The notes beneath the pieces are model-generated. The model did not search any database and was not told the origin of the DNA. It worked only from the letters and a program-made list of their open reading frames with translations. DNA of 64,000 bases from Wolbachia endosymbiont (group A) of Pogonocherus hispidulus. Lineage in GTDB: Bacteria > Pseudomonadota > Alphaproteobacteria > Rickettsiales > Anaplasmataceae. Positions 1 through 9,315 of this stretch are shown piece after piece. Location of the stretch: positions 1,178,001-1,242,000 of the forward strand of contig NZ_OZ034750.1 in the NCBI RefSeq assembly GCF_964028195.1, written 5' to 3'. How positions within the stretch are numbered: position 1 is the first letter of the stretch; each line of letters begins with the position of its first letter. Made by a program: the position numbers and the translations under genes.

Positions 1-341
1 ACGTGCAAGAAAGTTGCGAAAACGTACAAGGTATTATTTGAAGGAAATATCTCGCTTACCTGAAGCAATTGGAGCTTCTCGAGTTGCGAAGAATATTTTG
101 AAATCTGAAAGAATGATGTGGAATTTTTTAGATGACCCAGAAAATATTCCGCTGACAAATAACCATGTTGAACGGCAAATACGGCATTATGTCGTTTACC
201 GTAAAAACTCATATTTTACACAATCGGAGCGAGGAACTTGAGCGGATAATTTCGTTATACTTAACATGGAAACAAAAGGGGCTAAACCCTTTCCAAAATC
301 TCCTATCTATTGTTTCTTAAACCACTCTGCTGAACGGATAC
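1..341 (+). mobile_element. IS66-family element, 3' remnant
   Basis: The terminal part of an IS66-type element running off the left edge. Positions 14-241 encode the transposase C-terminus, including the NNHVERQIRHYV block that carries the last acidic catalytic residue in the family. The reading continues, one frame shifted, to about 327. The end at 322-341 matches the end of the element at 34897-36357, whose terminal repeat contains gtatccgttcaggggag. This copy lies in the opposite orientation to that one and carries the same frame breaks, so both are non-functional or descend from the same broken parent. Only the 3' end is inside the window. Confidence 0.85.
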
Positions 342-468
342 TGTGGAATTGCTTTTAGCTCATGGTGCATCCTATGACTACTGAAATTTTGCATTTAATT
401 TATAGCTCAGCCTCTGTCAGGCCATAGGATGACAGAAGTGGGCTTTAATAGCTGTAGTACTATAGCTG

Positions 469-888
469 TTATACGCCAAAAGTAAGTATTAGATATAACA
501 AATAGAAGAAATTAGATAGAATGATTAAAGGGGCAAGGATATAAAGGTTTAACTTGAAATAACCTGATAAAATTTGAATCACACTTCCAAGTGCTGGCAC
601 CCACGAAAGTAATAAAGTTGCAAAAATTAGCAAATTTTTTGTAACTTTTGGCGTTGTATATTCGTTTTCTAATTTGTGATATGATTTTCGTATAGAGATT
701 GTTATTCTACCTAAATACCAGTTAACTATTCCACCAAGGCTTGATCCTAGTACTCCAAAAAATAACATAAGTAGTGGAGTGTAATACGACCTGAAATAAA
801 GCATGGTATTGAACACAAAACCTTGGTGTATAGGCAAGATTAACGATGATAATAGGCTGTCTTTAAACAGCAGAAAGTAATCTTCCAT
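469..888 (-). CDS. Small multi-spanning membrane protein, YqaA/DedA-like
   Basis: 139 residues with about four hydrophobic segments. A glycine-rich stretch followed by NWYLGR, then a later LLSWVPALGS segment, resembles the re-entrant helix region of the DedA/VTT (SNARE-associated) family, which handles membrane lipids or small molecules in the inner membrane. It is at the short end for that family, so YqaA-like is the better fit. It lies 6 bases downstream of cysS on the same strand and is probably cotranscribed. The family is inferred from pattern only; substrate unknown. Confidence 0.55.
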   Translation of the reverse strand: MEDYFLLFKDSLLSSLILPIHQGFVFNTMLYFRSYYTPLLMLFFGVLGSSLGGIVNWYLGRITISIRKSYHKLENEYTTPKVTKNLLIFATLLLSWVPALGSVIQILSGYFKLNLYILAPLIILSNFFYLLYLILTFGV

Positions 889-894
889 ATAAGT

Positions 895-2268
895 TTACCA
901 AGTTGTTGTACCATCTTCATTGTCAGAAATTGTAATCCCCATTTGTTTCAACTGATCCCTTATTTTGTCTGCAGTATCGTAATTTTTATTTTTTTTTGCA
1001 ATTTTTCTTAAGTCTATCAACCTTTCTATTTCTTGATGATTTACATCCACAGCAAACCACTTTTCATAACTTGACTCAAGAAGACCAATAAATCTGGCAC
1101 TCTTAACAAAACTCTCAGTTAATTTAAGCTTTTCACTTTCATTACTCATTTTGTTGATTTTTGCAGCCATTTCATGTAATATAGCTAGAGCTTCAGGAAT
1201 GTTTAAGTCGTTTTTTAAAGCGTCTATAAAATCTTTAGAAATCTCTGCGTTACTTTCATCAATATTTGTTGTGTCTAAACCACGTAATAACCGATAAAAT
1301 TTGTTTAAGGTTTCCTGTGCATCAGAAATAACGTTTTCTGTCCAATCAAGTGGTTTTCTGTAGTGAGTTTTGAGCAGTGCATAGCGTATTACTTCACCCT
1401 TTATTCCACTATTAAGCAAATCCCTTACCTTGACTATATTAAATAAGGACTTGCTCATTTTCTCTTCATTTACTGTAAGAAAGCCGTTATGTATCCAATA
1501 TTTTGCAAACATTGATCCAGCAAATGCAGACTTACTCTGTGCAATTTCATTTTCATGATGAGGAAATTGTAAATCTATGCCGCCACCATGAATATCAAAA
1601 TCTTTGCCAAGATAAGCATATGACATTGCTGAGCATTCTATATGCCATCCGGGCCTGCCCTCTCCCCATGGGCTATTCCAATAACTTGAAAGTTTGTAGT
1701 CAATATCATTTGGAGGCTTCCACAGCACAAAATCTCCAGGGTGCTTTTTATTTTCATTAACTTCAACTCTGCTACCTGGAACCAATTCATCAGTTTTTTT
1801 TCCTGATAAAGCGCCATATTCATGGTAAGATTCTATATTAAAATACACGTGTTTGTCAGATTCGTAAGCGTGGCCTGATTGCAGTAAATGTTCAATTAAT
1901 TCTATAATATAATCTACGTTTTCCGTTGCTTTTGGCTCGTGTGTTGGCTCTTTACAATTTATGCTTCTCATATCTTCATGAAAAGCCTTGGTGTAATATG
2001 TGCTGATACTTTCTATATTACTACTTTTCTCATTTGCTGCATTAATTATCTTATCATCAATGTCGGTTATGTTACGCACATAGGTAACTTTGCCATAACA
2101 AAACTTAAGTAGCTGAAATAACACATCATACACAACAACAGACCGTGCATTGCCTATATGTGCTGTGTCATATACTGTTGGTCCGCAAACATACATTTTC
2201 ACATGATCTTTATCGATTGGTGTAAAAAGTTCCTTTTTTTTTGTTAAGGTGTTGTAAAGCCTAACCAT
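895..2268 (-). CDS. cysS: Cysteine--tRNA ligase
   Basis: Cytoplasmic class I aminoacyl-tRNA synthetase that charges tRNA-Cys. The HIGH-type motif is seen as HIGNARS shortly after YVCGPTVYD, whose Cys is a zinc ligand. ECSAMS and the [10 protein letters not shown] block supply the other zinc-site residues, and [10 protein letters not shown] is the KMSKS loop. The length of 457 residues is normal. The frame is open upstream to 2301, but family members begin at the MVRLYNTLT position, so I place the start at 2268. That start overlaps the last 8 bases of the upstream ExoD-family gene, suggesting translational coupling. Confidence 0.96.
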   Translation of the reverse strand: MVRLYNTLTKKKELFTPIDKDHVKMYVCGPTVYDTAHIGNARSVVVYDVLFQLLKFCYGKVTYVRNITDIDDKIINAANEKSSNIESISTYYTKAFHEDMRSINCKEPTHEPKATENVDYIIELIEHLLQSGHAYESDKHVYFNIESYHEYGALSGKKTDELVPGSRVEVNENKKHPGDFVLWKPPNDIDYKLSSYWNSPWGEGRPGWHIECSAMSYAYLGKDFDIHGGGIDLQFPHHENEIAQSKSAFAGSMFAKYWIHNGFLTVNEEKMSKSLFNIVKVRDLLNSGIKGEVIRYALLKTHYRKPLDWTENVISDAQETLNKFYRLLRGLDTTNIDESNAEISKDFIDALKNDLNIPEALAILHEMAAKINKMSNESEKLKLTESFVKSARFIGLLESSYEKWFAVDVNHQEIERLIDLRKIAKKNKNYDTADKIRDQLKQMGITISDNEDGTTTW

Positions 2269-2917
2269 ATACGAAGCTTTTGAGAAAAGAAAATGCCCCA
2301 ATGATAAGTTGTGGTCCTTTGACTACTACAACAAGAGTAAGCAATAGTCCACACAATGATATTAAAACTCCCAATATGGATAGAAACCCATCTTTACTCA
2401 TAATACCAAGTGAAATAAGAGTCGTACCAATTGCAGGAATAAAGTTGGTAAGAGGTAATGGAAGAGCTATTGATAATGCACAAAGCAACATTACAAAAGC
2501 TAAAATTTTTCCGCCAGGCCCATAGAAAATAAAAGACATTCTTGGTTTCATGAACTTTTCTATTTTTTTTAATGCTGGAGAAGTTTTTTCCACCACAAGA
2601 GCTAGTGTTGAACGCTGAAAAGATCTTCTTTCCAACCAATGCGGCATCCAAGGAGAATCAAATCCAAATAAAAGCTGCAGTGAGAATAAGATTAAAGGTA
2701 TAGAAAGAATAGTTGTATAACCAGGTGGAACCGGTATAGGCACCGATAGCGGCAAGGAGAAGATGATTATTAAAATACCAAAACCGCGCTCATGCAAAGC
2801 TGTTTTAATATCGAACAATGTTACTTTATCGCTATCATTGTTATTGGTATCTGCAACCTCTTTTAGAATATCAGAAGCTAGTTTATCACTTTTAGTCAAC
2901 TTATCATTTTGTGACAC
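2261..2917 (-). CDS. ExoD-family membrane protein, copy 1
   Basis: 218 residues. An N-terminal soluble part is followed by four or five hydrophobic helices. The signature [20 protein letters not shown], a central [15 protein letters not shown] block and a second proline-rich helix, [20 protein letters not shown], fit the ExoD family, named after a rhizobial exopolysaccharide-synthesis protein of unclear molecular role. It overlaps the start of cysS. Its twin at 3008-3664 is roughly 90 percent identical by eye. The inner membrane is the expected location; no enzymatic function is assigned. Confidence 0.8.
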   Translation of the reverse strand: MSQNDKLTKSDKLASDILKEVADTNNNDSDKVTLFDIKTALHERGFGILIIIFSLPLSVPIPVPPGYTTILSIPLILFSLQLLFGFDSPWMPHWLERRSFQRSTLALVVEKTSPALKKIEKFMKPRMSFIFYGPGGKILAFVMLLCALSIALPLPLTNFIPAIGTTLISLGIMSKDGFLSILGVLISLCGLLLTLVVVVKGPQLIIGAFSFLKSFVYG

Positions 2918-3007
2918 GAAAAACCCTTGATAAAAGTAATTCTTAACACAATTATTGTTTTATTTCAATATGCATTATTCATTTCGCGCTAGTACTTCAT
3001 TCTTTTG

Positions 3008-3664
3008 TTAAAGTGTTGTAAAGCTTTTAAGAAGAGAAAGTGCTCCGGTTATAAGTTGTGGTCCTTTGACTATTACAACAAGAGTAAGCAACAACGCACA
3101 CAATGACACTAAAACTCCCAATATGGATAGAAACCCGTCTTTACTCATAATGCCAAGTGAAATAAGAGTTGTGCCAATTGCAGGAAGGAAGTGAGTAAAA
3201 GGTAATGGAAGAGCTATTATTATTGCACAAAGCAACATCATAAAAGCCAGAATCTTCTCACCAGGCCCATAGAAAATGAAAGACAGTCTTGGCTTCATGA
3301 ATTTTTCTATTTTTTCTAATACAGGGGAAGTTTTTTCTACCACAAAAGCTAGTGTTGAACGCTGAAAAGATCTTCTTTCCAACCAATGCGGCATCCAAGG
3401 AGAATCAAATCCAAATAAAAGCTGCAGTGAGAATAAGATTAAAGGTATAGAAAGAATAGTTGTATAACCAGGTGGAACCGGTATAGGCACCGATAGCGGC
3501 AAGGAGAAGATAATTATTAAAATACTAAAACCACGCTCATGCAAAGCTGTTTTAATGTCAAACAAAGTTACTTTATCGCTATCATTGTTATTGGTATCTG
3601 CAACCTCTTTTAGAATATCAGAAGCTAGTTTTTTATCTTTAGTTAGTTTCTCACTTTTTTGCAC
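3008..3664 (-). CDS. ExoD-family membrane protein, copy 2
   Basis: Tandem twin of the gene at 2261-2917, with equal length and the same motifs: the [10 protein letters not shown] helix, [11 protein letters not shown] and the second PLPFTHFLPAIGTT helix. Differences cluster at the extreme N-terminus and at the last few residues. The final codons, encoding SFTTL and the stop, coincide with a relic of the cysS 5' end, since the sequence at 3005-3025 resembles cysS codons 3-10. The duplication unit of about 747 bases therefore included the start of cysS. Both copies are open, so both may be expressed. Confidence 0.78.
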   Translation of the reverse strand: MQKSEKLTKDKKLASDILKEVADTNNNDSDKVTLFDIKTALHERGFSILIIIFSLPLSVPIPVPPGYTTILSIPLILFSLQLLFGFDSPWMPHWLERRSFQRSTLAFVVEKTSPVLEKIEKFMKPRLSFIFYGPGEKILAFMMLLCAIIIALPLPFTHFLPAIGTTLISLGIMSKDGFLSILGVLVSLCALLLTLVVIVKGPQLITGALSLLKSFTTL

Positions 3665-3836
3665 AATTATCCTTTAATCAAACTATTCCTTTTAAACTAA
3701 CGTAATTATTGCTGTATTTCAATATACATTTATTATTGTTAATTGTTAGAGTTAAAGTACAATCGTAATTTTGTCATTATACTTGCAGTTGGTGCAAATG
3801 AAGTTGTTTGTTACAGCACCAATGCAATACAGTTTT

Positions 3837-3868
3837 CCCTTGCGTGTTTTTTGGGTTACACGCAAGGG
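3837..3868 (-). terminator. 11-bp perfect hairpin downstream of the HELGH gene
   Basis: Perfect inverted repeat with arms 3837-3847 and 3858-3868 (CCCTTGCGTGT and its complement) and a 10-base loop. It lies 23 bases past the stop codon of the gene at 3891-4910. There is no clear run of T after the stem on the minus strand, so an intrinsic terminator is only possible, not shown. Confidence 0.35.
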
Positions 3869-3890
3869 TTAAACTACCTATAAAAAAAAG

Positions 3891-4910
3891 TTATAGTATA
3901 TCATTAGTATCTGACTGTGAATAATGACTTTCGTCACTTAATGGATCAGAATACAATGAACTCTGTGATAATTCGATAGATTCACTTTCTTCTTCTGTGC
4001 CCCATATCCATGATATAAAACTTCTAAAAATAGATGCAATAGATGAAAATGTACCAGGTTCACTCGTTTGTGTAGATTGACTTTCTTCTGTGTTGTCATC
4101 TAGCTTAGCGGTTTCTTTTTGCACTTCTCTTTTATCATCTTCATCGCTTTCTCTAAGCTCTAATGCCTTGTTATGAGCTGGATTTTCATATTCTTCAGTT
4201 TGATATTCTTTTGTCTGTCCACTATCTATATCTTTTTTATTTTCTTCTTCTACTTGATTCCCAATTAAATTTCCAACTAATTCAGGGTCTAATGAATTCT
4301 TCATACTTGTTAATAGCTCATTTTGGAACACATGGCCCAGCTCATGACCTAAAACAAAGTCCATACCGGCAAATTTGTATACTACTATCGCTTTACCATC
4401 AGTTGCACCATAAGCATTATCTGCGTCAATGCCAGCTAATTCATTATATTTCTGGTAATCATTCTTGTTGTTAAAAACATTAACTTCTAAATTTAAAGTT
4501 GTTTCAGGTTTGTTTACATCAAACAATTTTTTAAAATTTTCATAAGCAGCATGAATGTCCTTTTGAATTTGGAATTTCTCTTGTGATGACATGTCATCAT
4601 ACTTTATATTATATTTTATACCTTCATCTTGGAATGAAAATACTTTTGGTAATACTTCCTCTATAGTTTCTGGTGCTTTGTCAAAGATCTTTGACTCTGA
4701 AGGTTTATATATCTTATTAAAGAATTTTGGTATACATTGTTCTCTAATGTTATATATATGATTCCCATCCATATCACGAACTTCATAATTGTATACAGGA
4801 TTTGAGTTATTTTTGATTAATTGAAACTTTTGTCCATTAGTGTCAATACCTATTTTACCATTATAATCTTCAGAATAGTTTTTGTATTGTTGATTGTTAT
4901 TTTTACTCAT
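3891..4910 (-). CDS. Hypothetical protein with HELGH metalloprotease-like motif
   Basis: 339 residues with no recognisable signal peptide. HELGH at residues 189-193, inside VLGHELGHVFQ, matches the HExxH zinc-binding and catalytic motif of zincin peptidases. The family might be one of the secreted effector metalloproteases, but I cannot name it and the third zinc ligand is not obvious. The C-terminal third is rich in Glu, Ser and Asp, with a short tryptophan-containing hydrophobic patch (FRSFISWIWG). It stands alone on the minus strand, flanked by 226 and 281 bases of non-coding DNA. A role as an effector is inference. A chance HExxH match is unlikely given the hydrophobic residues before it and the extended helix. 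Confidence 0.6.
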   Translation of the reverse strand: MSKNNNQQYKNYSEDYNGKIGIDTNGQKFQLIKNNSNPVYNYEVRDMDGNHIYNIREQCIPKFFNKIYKPSESKIFDKAPETIEEVLPKVFSFQDEGIKYNIKYDDMSSQEKFQIQKDIHAAYENFKKLFDVNKPETTLNLEVNVFNNKNDYQKYNELAGIDADNAYGATDGKAIVVYKFAGMDFVLGHELGHVFQNELLTSMKNSLDPELVGNLIGNQVEEENKKDIDSGQTKEYQTEEYENPAHNKALELRESDEDDKREVQKETAKLDDNTEESQSTQTSEPGTFSSIASIFRSFISWIWGTEEESESIELSQSSLYSDPLSDESHYSQSDTNDIL

Positions 4911-5154
4911 TTTCGTACCTCACTATTTAAATAAATTTACTCTTACATTATCAGTATAGTATGTATAAAAATTTATTAATAATAATGATTGTATTTTTAA
5001 ATTTTCACTACAAGACTTGTTTGTATGTTATATAAAGTGACCACGAAAATTTCTACAAAGCATTTTAACAGTATTAGAAAAACCAGAGGAAGGTGAAGCA
5101 GACGCGACAGCTTAAGCGGAAAGATTGAAAAATAATTGATGCTTTAAGTGAGTA

Positions 5155-5174
5155 ACACGCACCTTAGTGCGTGT
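5155..5174 (-). terminator. Hairpin downstream of tatA
   Basis: Eight-base perfect stem, ACACGCAC and its complement, around a CTTA loop, 18 bases past the tatA stop. There is no T-run, so the terminator role is tentative. The rest of the gap 4911-5191 is AT-rich and shows no gene. Confidence 0.35.
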
Positions 5175-5191
5175 CACGAAGTATGAGGACG

Positions 5192-5359
5192 CTAACGATC
5201 TGGTTCATTAGACGATAATTTTTCTGAGTCCTTAAGCTCCTGTTTAAGGTTTTTGATGCCTTTTCCTAAATCACCCATAACTTGCGGTAACCTGCCTGCA
5301 CCAAACAGAACTAAAATTATTATTAAGACTAGAAACAATTGCCATGGTCCTAAACTCAT
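5192..5359 (-). CDS. tatA: Twin-arginine translocase subunit TatA/E
   Basis: A 55-residue protein. It starts [18 protein letters not shown], a single N-terminal membrane helix, followed by the FGAGRLP hinge typical of TatA (usually FG.KLP), an amphipathic helix ([16 protein letters not shown]) and a short polar tail. TatA oligomerises in the inner membrane to move folded proteins bearing twin-arginine signals. A start context of GGAGGTGAAA precedes the ATG. A clear Tat client lies in the same window: the Rieske protein at 11625-12224. tatB and tatC are not nearby, as usual for Rickettsiales with scattered operons. Confidence 0.92.
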   Translation of the reverse strand: MSLGPWQLFLVLIIILVLFGAGRLPQVMGDLGKGIKNLKQELKDSEKLSSNEPDR

Positions 5360-5532
5360 TTTCACCTCCATTTAAAATATTGACCTTTAAATATTAAAAC
5401 TTGACTGAAGTCAAGTAACACATAGATTATATCACCTTTATTTAATTATAAATCAAGGTTTTTTAATTATTTTATAACAATTCCAAACTAGATTGTTTTC
5501 TTGCAGCGAATAAGTGGAAACTTTTCGCTTAA

Positions 5533-6261
5533 CTATAGAGTAGAGGAGAGCTCACTAAAAAACTTTGCTAGCGTATCATCTTTAGGCCTATGGTATATAT
5601 CGCTAGAAACTCCTGATTGAATAATTTTACCATTTTTCATTACGTAGATAAAATCTGCAACTTTCAATGCTTCTTGCGGGTCATGAGTTACCATTAGCAC
5701 AGGGATATTTTTACTTCTAAAAAGGGACAATATATGTTGTCTTATTCGGCACTTGAGCAGTATATCCAAATTAGAAAATGGTTCATCTAACAACACAACA
5801 TCAGGGTTTTGTGCCATCACTCTTGCTATCGCAACTAATTGTTGCTGTCCTCCAGATAAGGCGTTAGGGTACATATTTTCATATTTTTCTATATTGAGTA
5901 ACTTCAAGATTTCCAATGCAATTAGGTGCTTTTCTCTCTTGGAAGAGCTGCGGATAGCAAAGGTTATATTTTCTACTACTGTTTTGTGAGGAAATAATGC
6001 AGAATGCTGAAAAATCAATCCGATATTTCTATGCTCTATAGCGACTGATGCCTTATTGCTTGCAACTAACCTATCATTTATAAAAATAGTTCCAGATTTT
6101 GGATTTTCTATCCCTGCAATTAATTTCAAAATTGTTGACTTGCCACAGCCAGAATGCCCCAATAAACATGCAACACTTCCTTTTTTTACTTTAATGTTTA
6201 TATTGCTTAAAGCAAAGTCGTCTTGATTGTTATAGAAATAACCAATGTTGTTAACTAGCAT
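5533..6261 (-). CDS. ABC transporter ATP-binding protein, Fe(III)/FbpC-like
   Basis: 242 residues with all ABC motifs: Walker A GHSGCGKST (residues 35-43), Q-loop IFQHSALFPHKTV, signature LSGGQQQL, Walker B VVLLDEPFSNLD and the switch histidine in MVTHDPQEAL. The HSALFPHKTV stretch and overall length are closest to the importers of iron(III), polyamine or sulfate type, and FbpC of an iron uptake system is my best guess. The C-terminal regulatory TOBE domain of those families is missing or very short. No permease or binding protein is adjacent, so the substrate is unproven. Confidence 0.75.
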   Translation of the reverse strand: MLVNNIGYFYNNQDDFALSNINIKVKKGSVACLLGHSGCGKSTILKLIAGIENPKSGTIFINDRLVASNKASVAIEHRNIGLIFQHSALFPHKTVVENITFAIRSSSKREKHLIALEILKLLNIEKYENMYPNALSGGQQQLVAIARVMAQNPDVVLLDEPFSNLDILLKCRIRQHILSLFRSKNIPVLMVTHDPQEALKVADFIYVMKNGKIIQSGVSSDIYHRPKDDTLAKFFSELSSTL

Positions 6262-6409
6262 TAATCTTACTTAAACCATGTTATTAAATATAATAGCATT
6301 ATACTCAAGAAGTACAGAAATGTTTTTTGTCGTCATAAATTGGTTATGCAAGAAATCTAGAAAAGAGAAGGATTTTTTGCTATAACTTTACATAAATGGT
6401 AGAAAACAC

Positions 6410-6486
6410 GGGACTATAGCTCAGCAGGATAGAGCGTTGGACTCCTAATCCGAAGGCCGTGCGTTCGAATCGCACTAGTCCCACCA
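6410..6486 (+). tRNA. tRNA-Arg (CCT)
   Basis: Full cloverleaf by eye: acceptor GGGACTA/TAGTCCC, D-arm around AGCAGGATAG, anticodon stem TTGGA/TCCGA enclosing loop CTCCTAA (anticodon CCT), and T-arm GTGCG-TTCGAAT-CGCAC. The 3' ACCA is encoded at 6483-6486. It stands alone between the ABC ATPase gene and the repeat block. Confidence 0.95.
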
Positions 6487-6585
6487 CATTAAATTTCATG
6501 GAGATTTTTTTTCACAAATACACACACCTTTTTTTGCGGTTTTGAGATATAAATTCCCTTTAAGTTAATATGTATAGCTGGCCCA

Positions 6586-6866
6586 AGCAACACGTCATAC
6601 CGCCGCGGTATCTCTTAGCATAGATCCCGCTAACACGTAGCGGGATGACGGTTGTCAGGGTGTCATCCAAGTAGCCTCTTTCTTGTTATCCGAGTAGCCC
6701 CTTCTCCTGTCATTCCAGTGCTCCTTTTTTTGTCATCCGAGTAGCCCCTTTTTTGTCATCCCAGTGCCCAGACACTGGGATCCAGCCTTTCCATAATCAT
6801 CAAAACGTTGTATTTTAACATAAAACGGCTACTTTTATGCTTACCAACTTAATAAATTTCCTGGAT
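6586..6866. repeat. Palindromic repeat cluster
   Basis: Mixture of the two dominant repeat families of this window. One has ATACCGCCGCGGTAT and ATCCCGCTA-ACACG-TAGCGGGAT hairpins; the other has CCCAGTGCCCAGACACTGGG-type hairpins introduced by gtcat. The segment from about 6769 to 6866 is the reverse complement of part of the tandem unit at 18521-19258. No gene is seen between 6487 and 7049. Confidence 0.85.
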
Positions 6867-7049
6867 TGTATATTAAATCAAAGTCGCAAGACTATAATGA
6901 GCAAGCTGTTAACTGGATTGATTGGGTGGAATCTTAGTACACTCCTAGCTAGAAAAAATGTAGTACGAACGGTAGGGGGATCTAAAAGATCGAATCACAA
7001 TCCTGTACAGCATTTGCATTATTATTTGATTATATTTATAGGTACAAAA

Positions 7050-7431
7050 ATGGCTAGAACAGTTTTTATGGGTATTGATGTTTCAAAAGAAACACTTGAT
7101 ATCTCAATCAACAATAAACATCAGCGTATAGAAAATGTAGAGACAGCTATATCTGAGTTTATAAAGTCAAAAATGGCTAACGTATTTGTTAAGTTATGTG
7201 TAAACAGGAGGTTATGAGAAACTTGTAATAAAGTTGTATAACATAGCTGTTCATAGAGCTCACCCAAATCGGGCATATGCATTTGCAAAAGCCTGCAATC
7301 ACTTTGCAAAAACCGATAAATTAGATGCAAAACTGTTGGAAAAATATGCTGAATTCATCGCAAAAAACGATGGGGTAAAAGACTTACTATTACCTACAAA
7401 TAAAAACATAGTATTGTATTTACTCAAATAA
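7050..7431 (+). pseudogene. IS110-family transposase, N-terminal relic
   Basis: The start codon region encodes MARTVFMGIDVSKETLDIS, the RuvC-like first strand of IS110 transposases with its catalytic Asp. After about 50 codons the frame breaks, and the match resumes in another frame as GGYEKLV and then HFAKTDKLDAKLLEKYAEF, the DKxD part of the DEDD domain. The C-terminal transposase domain is absent. Upstream DNA (6867-7049) may include a decayed leader of the same element. It is unrelated at close range to the IS110 copies at 47.9-62.4 kb. Confidence 0.8.
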
Positions 7432-7777
7432 TTTAATTTTATTAACCTGAAAGCTTATTGGATTAAAATTATTAAACTAAGAGTTATAATTTTAGCAACT
7501 AAAAGCTGTAAATTGCACCATATAAACAGTTATTTCAAGCAAAAGTTATGCCATTAAGAGCTATGCAACAAACATTTATATTTGTGGGTAATAGTAAGAT
7601 CTAAATCCGATAGAGCATTGTTGGCACACCATCAAAAGTCGCCTCAGACCTCTAATGCATCAATGTACAGACTTACACCTTTTAGTTGGTAATACCATTT
7701 TAGACGTTTATCATTCGTTTTAGAAAATACTATGGAATCCAGAAAAAAACATGCCTAGACGAGCTATTTGAATGACA
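7432..7777. other. Non-coding stretch, nothing recognised
   Basis: 346 AT-rich bases between the IS110 relic and the J-domain/ankyrin gene. All frames are broken; no RNA gene, palindromic repeat or terminator was recognised. It may be the unrecognisable remainder of the IS110 relic. Confidence 0.5.
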
Positions 7778-9226
7778 TTAGTTGTTAGTTACGCAACTTT
7801 CATAACATTCGCTATGACATTTGTTTACTGTTATGTCTGTAAGATACCCTACTATACCACCTAATGCTGCACCTGCAATTCCTAATAATACAGCAGTTGC
7901 AATTACTCCGATAGCAATAATCTCAGGTATAATTCCTATTGCAGCTAGTGTGGCTCCTACAGCACCAAATAATAATGCTAAGCCTATAACTCTTGGGGAA
8001 ATTCCTGAAGCTTGTTTTTGTGGAGAATGATGATTCTTATTATCTGTTATAGGTGGCTGAGCACTTTGCTTTTCCACTGTATGTAAGTTATTGTTAGTTG
8101 CTTTTTCTTTGTGTTCATTAAATAATTTTACAAGCTTACTTTTCTTTTTTAAGTCGGCCCAACATGATGCACTGGCGTTTGACTCCCCCTTTTCTTGACC
8201 ACAAAATTTAGGGTCAGCGTCTGCCTTCAATAGTAATTTTGCAATTTCAATATCATGATCAGTTTCCACACTATCACTGTAAGCAATACATTGTAACATC
8301 TTACTTTTTTGCCTATTAGATGCATACGGTAAAAGCATTTCTACTGTACTCTGACTATATTTTGTAATATTGCCGATAATTAACTTTTCGTCTACATGAT
8401 CTAAACCAATTTCAGCACCGTGTTCAAACAGTACCTTAACAACATCATTTTTGCTTTCTTCTAGAGCATAATACAGCGGTGTACATTTAGATACACTACA
8501 TGTATTAGGATCTGCTCCATGCTTTAGAAGCATACTTATGACATCAAGATTACCTAGATCACATGCAATATGTAAAGGGGTGTCAATACCTTTCATCAAA
8601 ATATTAACATCTATTGCGTTAAGTTGTGAGCATAGCTCGACACTGCTATTATGAGCTGATATTGAATTGTTAGCGCTATACTTTGATAAAACTTCTTCAA
8701 GTAGCTCTATCCAACCTGATTCAAAATTGCTGCAGGAATTTTTTACAATGTAGTGCAATATTGACTCCCCAGTCCATAAATCAAAAGGTCTGGTTTGTGA
8801 ATTGATATTTTTGACTTTTTCTAACAAAATTTTTGTCTTGGCTAGATCTTTATCATCAAGAGCCTTAAATAAATCAACCTCTTCTTCACTTAGATGTAAG
8901 CCGTAGCGTTCTCTACGAAGTTCTTTTGCCCTGTTTTCAAAATATTCAGCCAAGTTGTTAATCCAATCATCATTAGGCTGTTGGCTAATGAATTCTTCAG
9001 TCATCTCGCCTATTGATATTTTATATGCTACTGATATTTCTTTAAACTTTTCTGTTGCTGTCTTTTGCTCTTCTTGGCTTTTATCTGACCATTTGTCGGG
9101 ATGCCATTTCAATGCAAGCTCGTGATATGCCTTCTTAATCTCTTCTGTGCTTGCACTCTCTGACAATCCTAATACTTTGAATGCCTCTTTACGTGTTTTT
9201 GGAATTATACTCACTCCCCCAATCAA
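7778..9226 (-). CDS. J-domain/ankyrin-repeat membrane protein 1
   Basis: 482 residues. Residues 12-75 form a DnaJ J-domain with the essential HPD at 42-44 (LKWHPDKW), which would stimulate an Hsp70 ATPase. Residues about 140-330 hold ankyrin repeats, e.g. DTPLHIACDLGNLDVISMLL and CTPLYYALEE. Two or three hydrophobic helices occupy about 410-465 (ISPRVIGLALLFGAVGATL). The combination suggests a membrane-tethered chaperone adaptor, possibly directed at host proteins; that is inference. The longest frame starts at a TTG. A start a few codons downstream, nearer the GGGGGAG sequence, is also possible. The paralogue at 17052-18269 has the same architecture. Confidence 0.85.
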   Translation of the reverse strand: MIGGVSIIPKTRKEAFKVLGLSESASTEEIKKAYHELALKWHPDKWSDKSQEEQKTATEKFKEISVAYKISIGEMTEEFISQQPNDDWINNLAEYFENRAKELRRERYGLHLSEEEVDLFKALDDKDLAKTKILLEKVKNINSQTRPFDLWTGESILHYIVKNSCSNFESGWIELLEEVLSKYSANNSISAHNSSVELCSQLNAIDVNILMKGIDTPLHIACDLGNLDVISMLLKHGADPNTCSVSKCTPLYYALEESKNDVVKVLFEHGAEIGLDHVDEKLIIGNITKYSQSTVEMLLPYASNRQKSKMLQCIAYSDSVETDHDIEIAKLLLKADADPKFCGQEKGESNASASCWADLKKKSKLVKLFNEHKEKATNNNLHTVEKQSAQPPITDNKNHHSPQKQASGISPRVIGLALLFGAVGATLAAIGIIPEIIAIGVIATAVLLGIAGAALGGIVGYLTDITVNKCHSECYESCVTNN

Positions 9227-9315
9227 ATTAATTTAGTATAATGCTATACCAGTTTAACCAATCAATCCACAAAAATCAAACGAAGATTTTCAAAACAATG
9301 CTAAACTTAATCACT

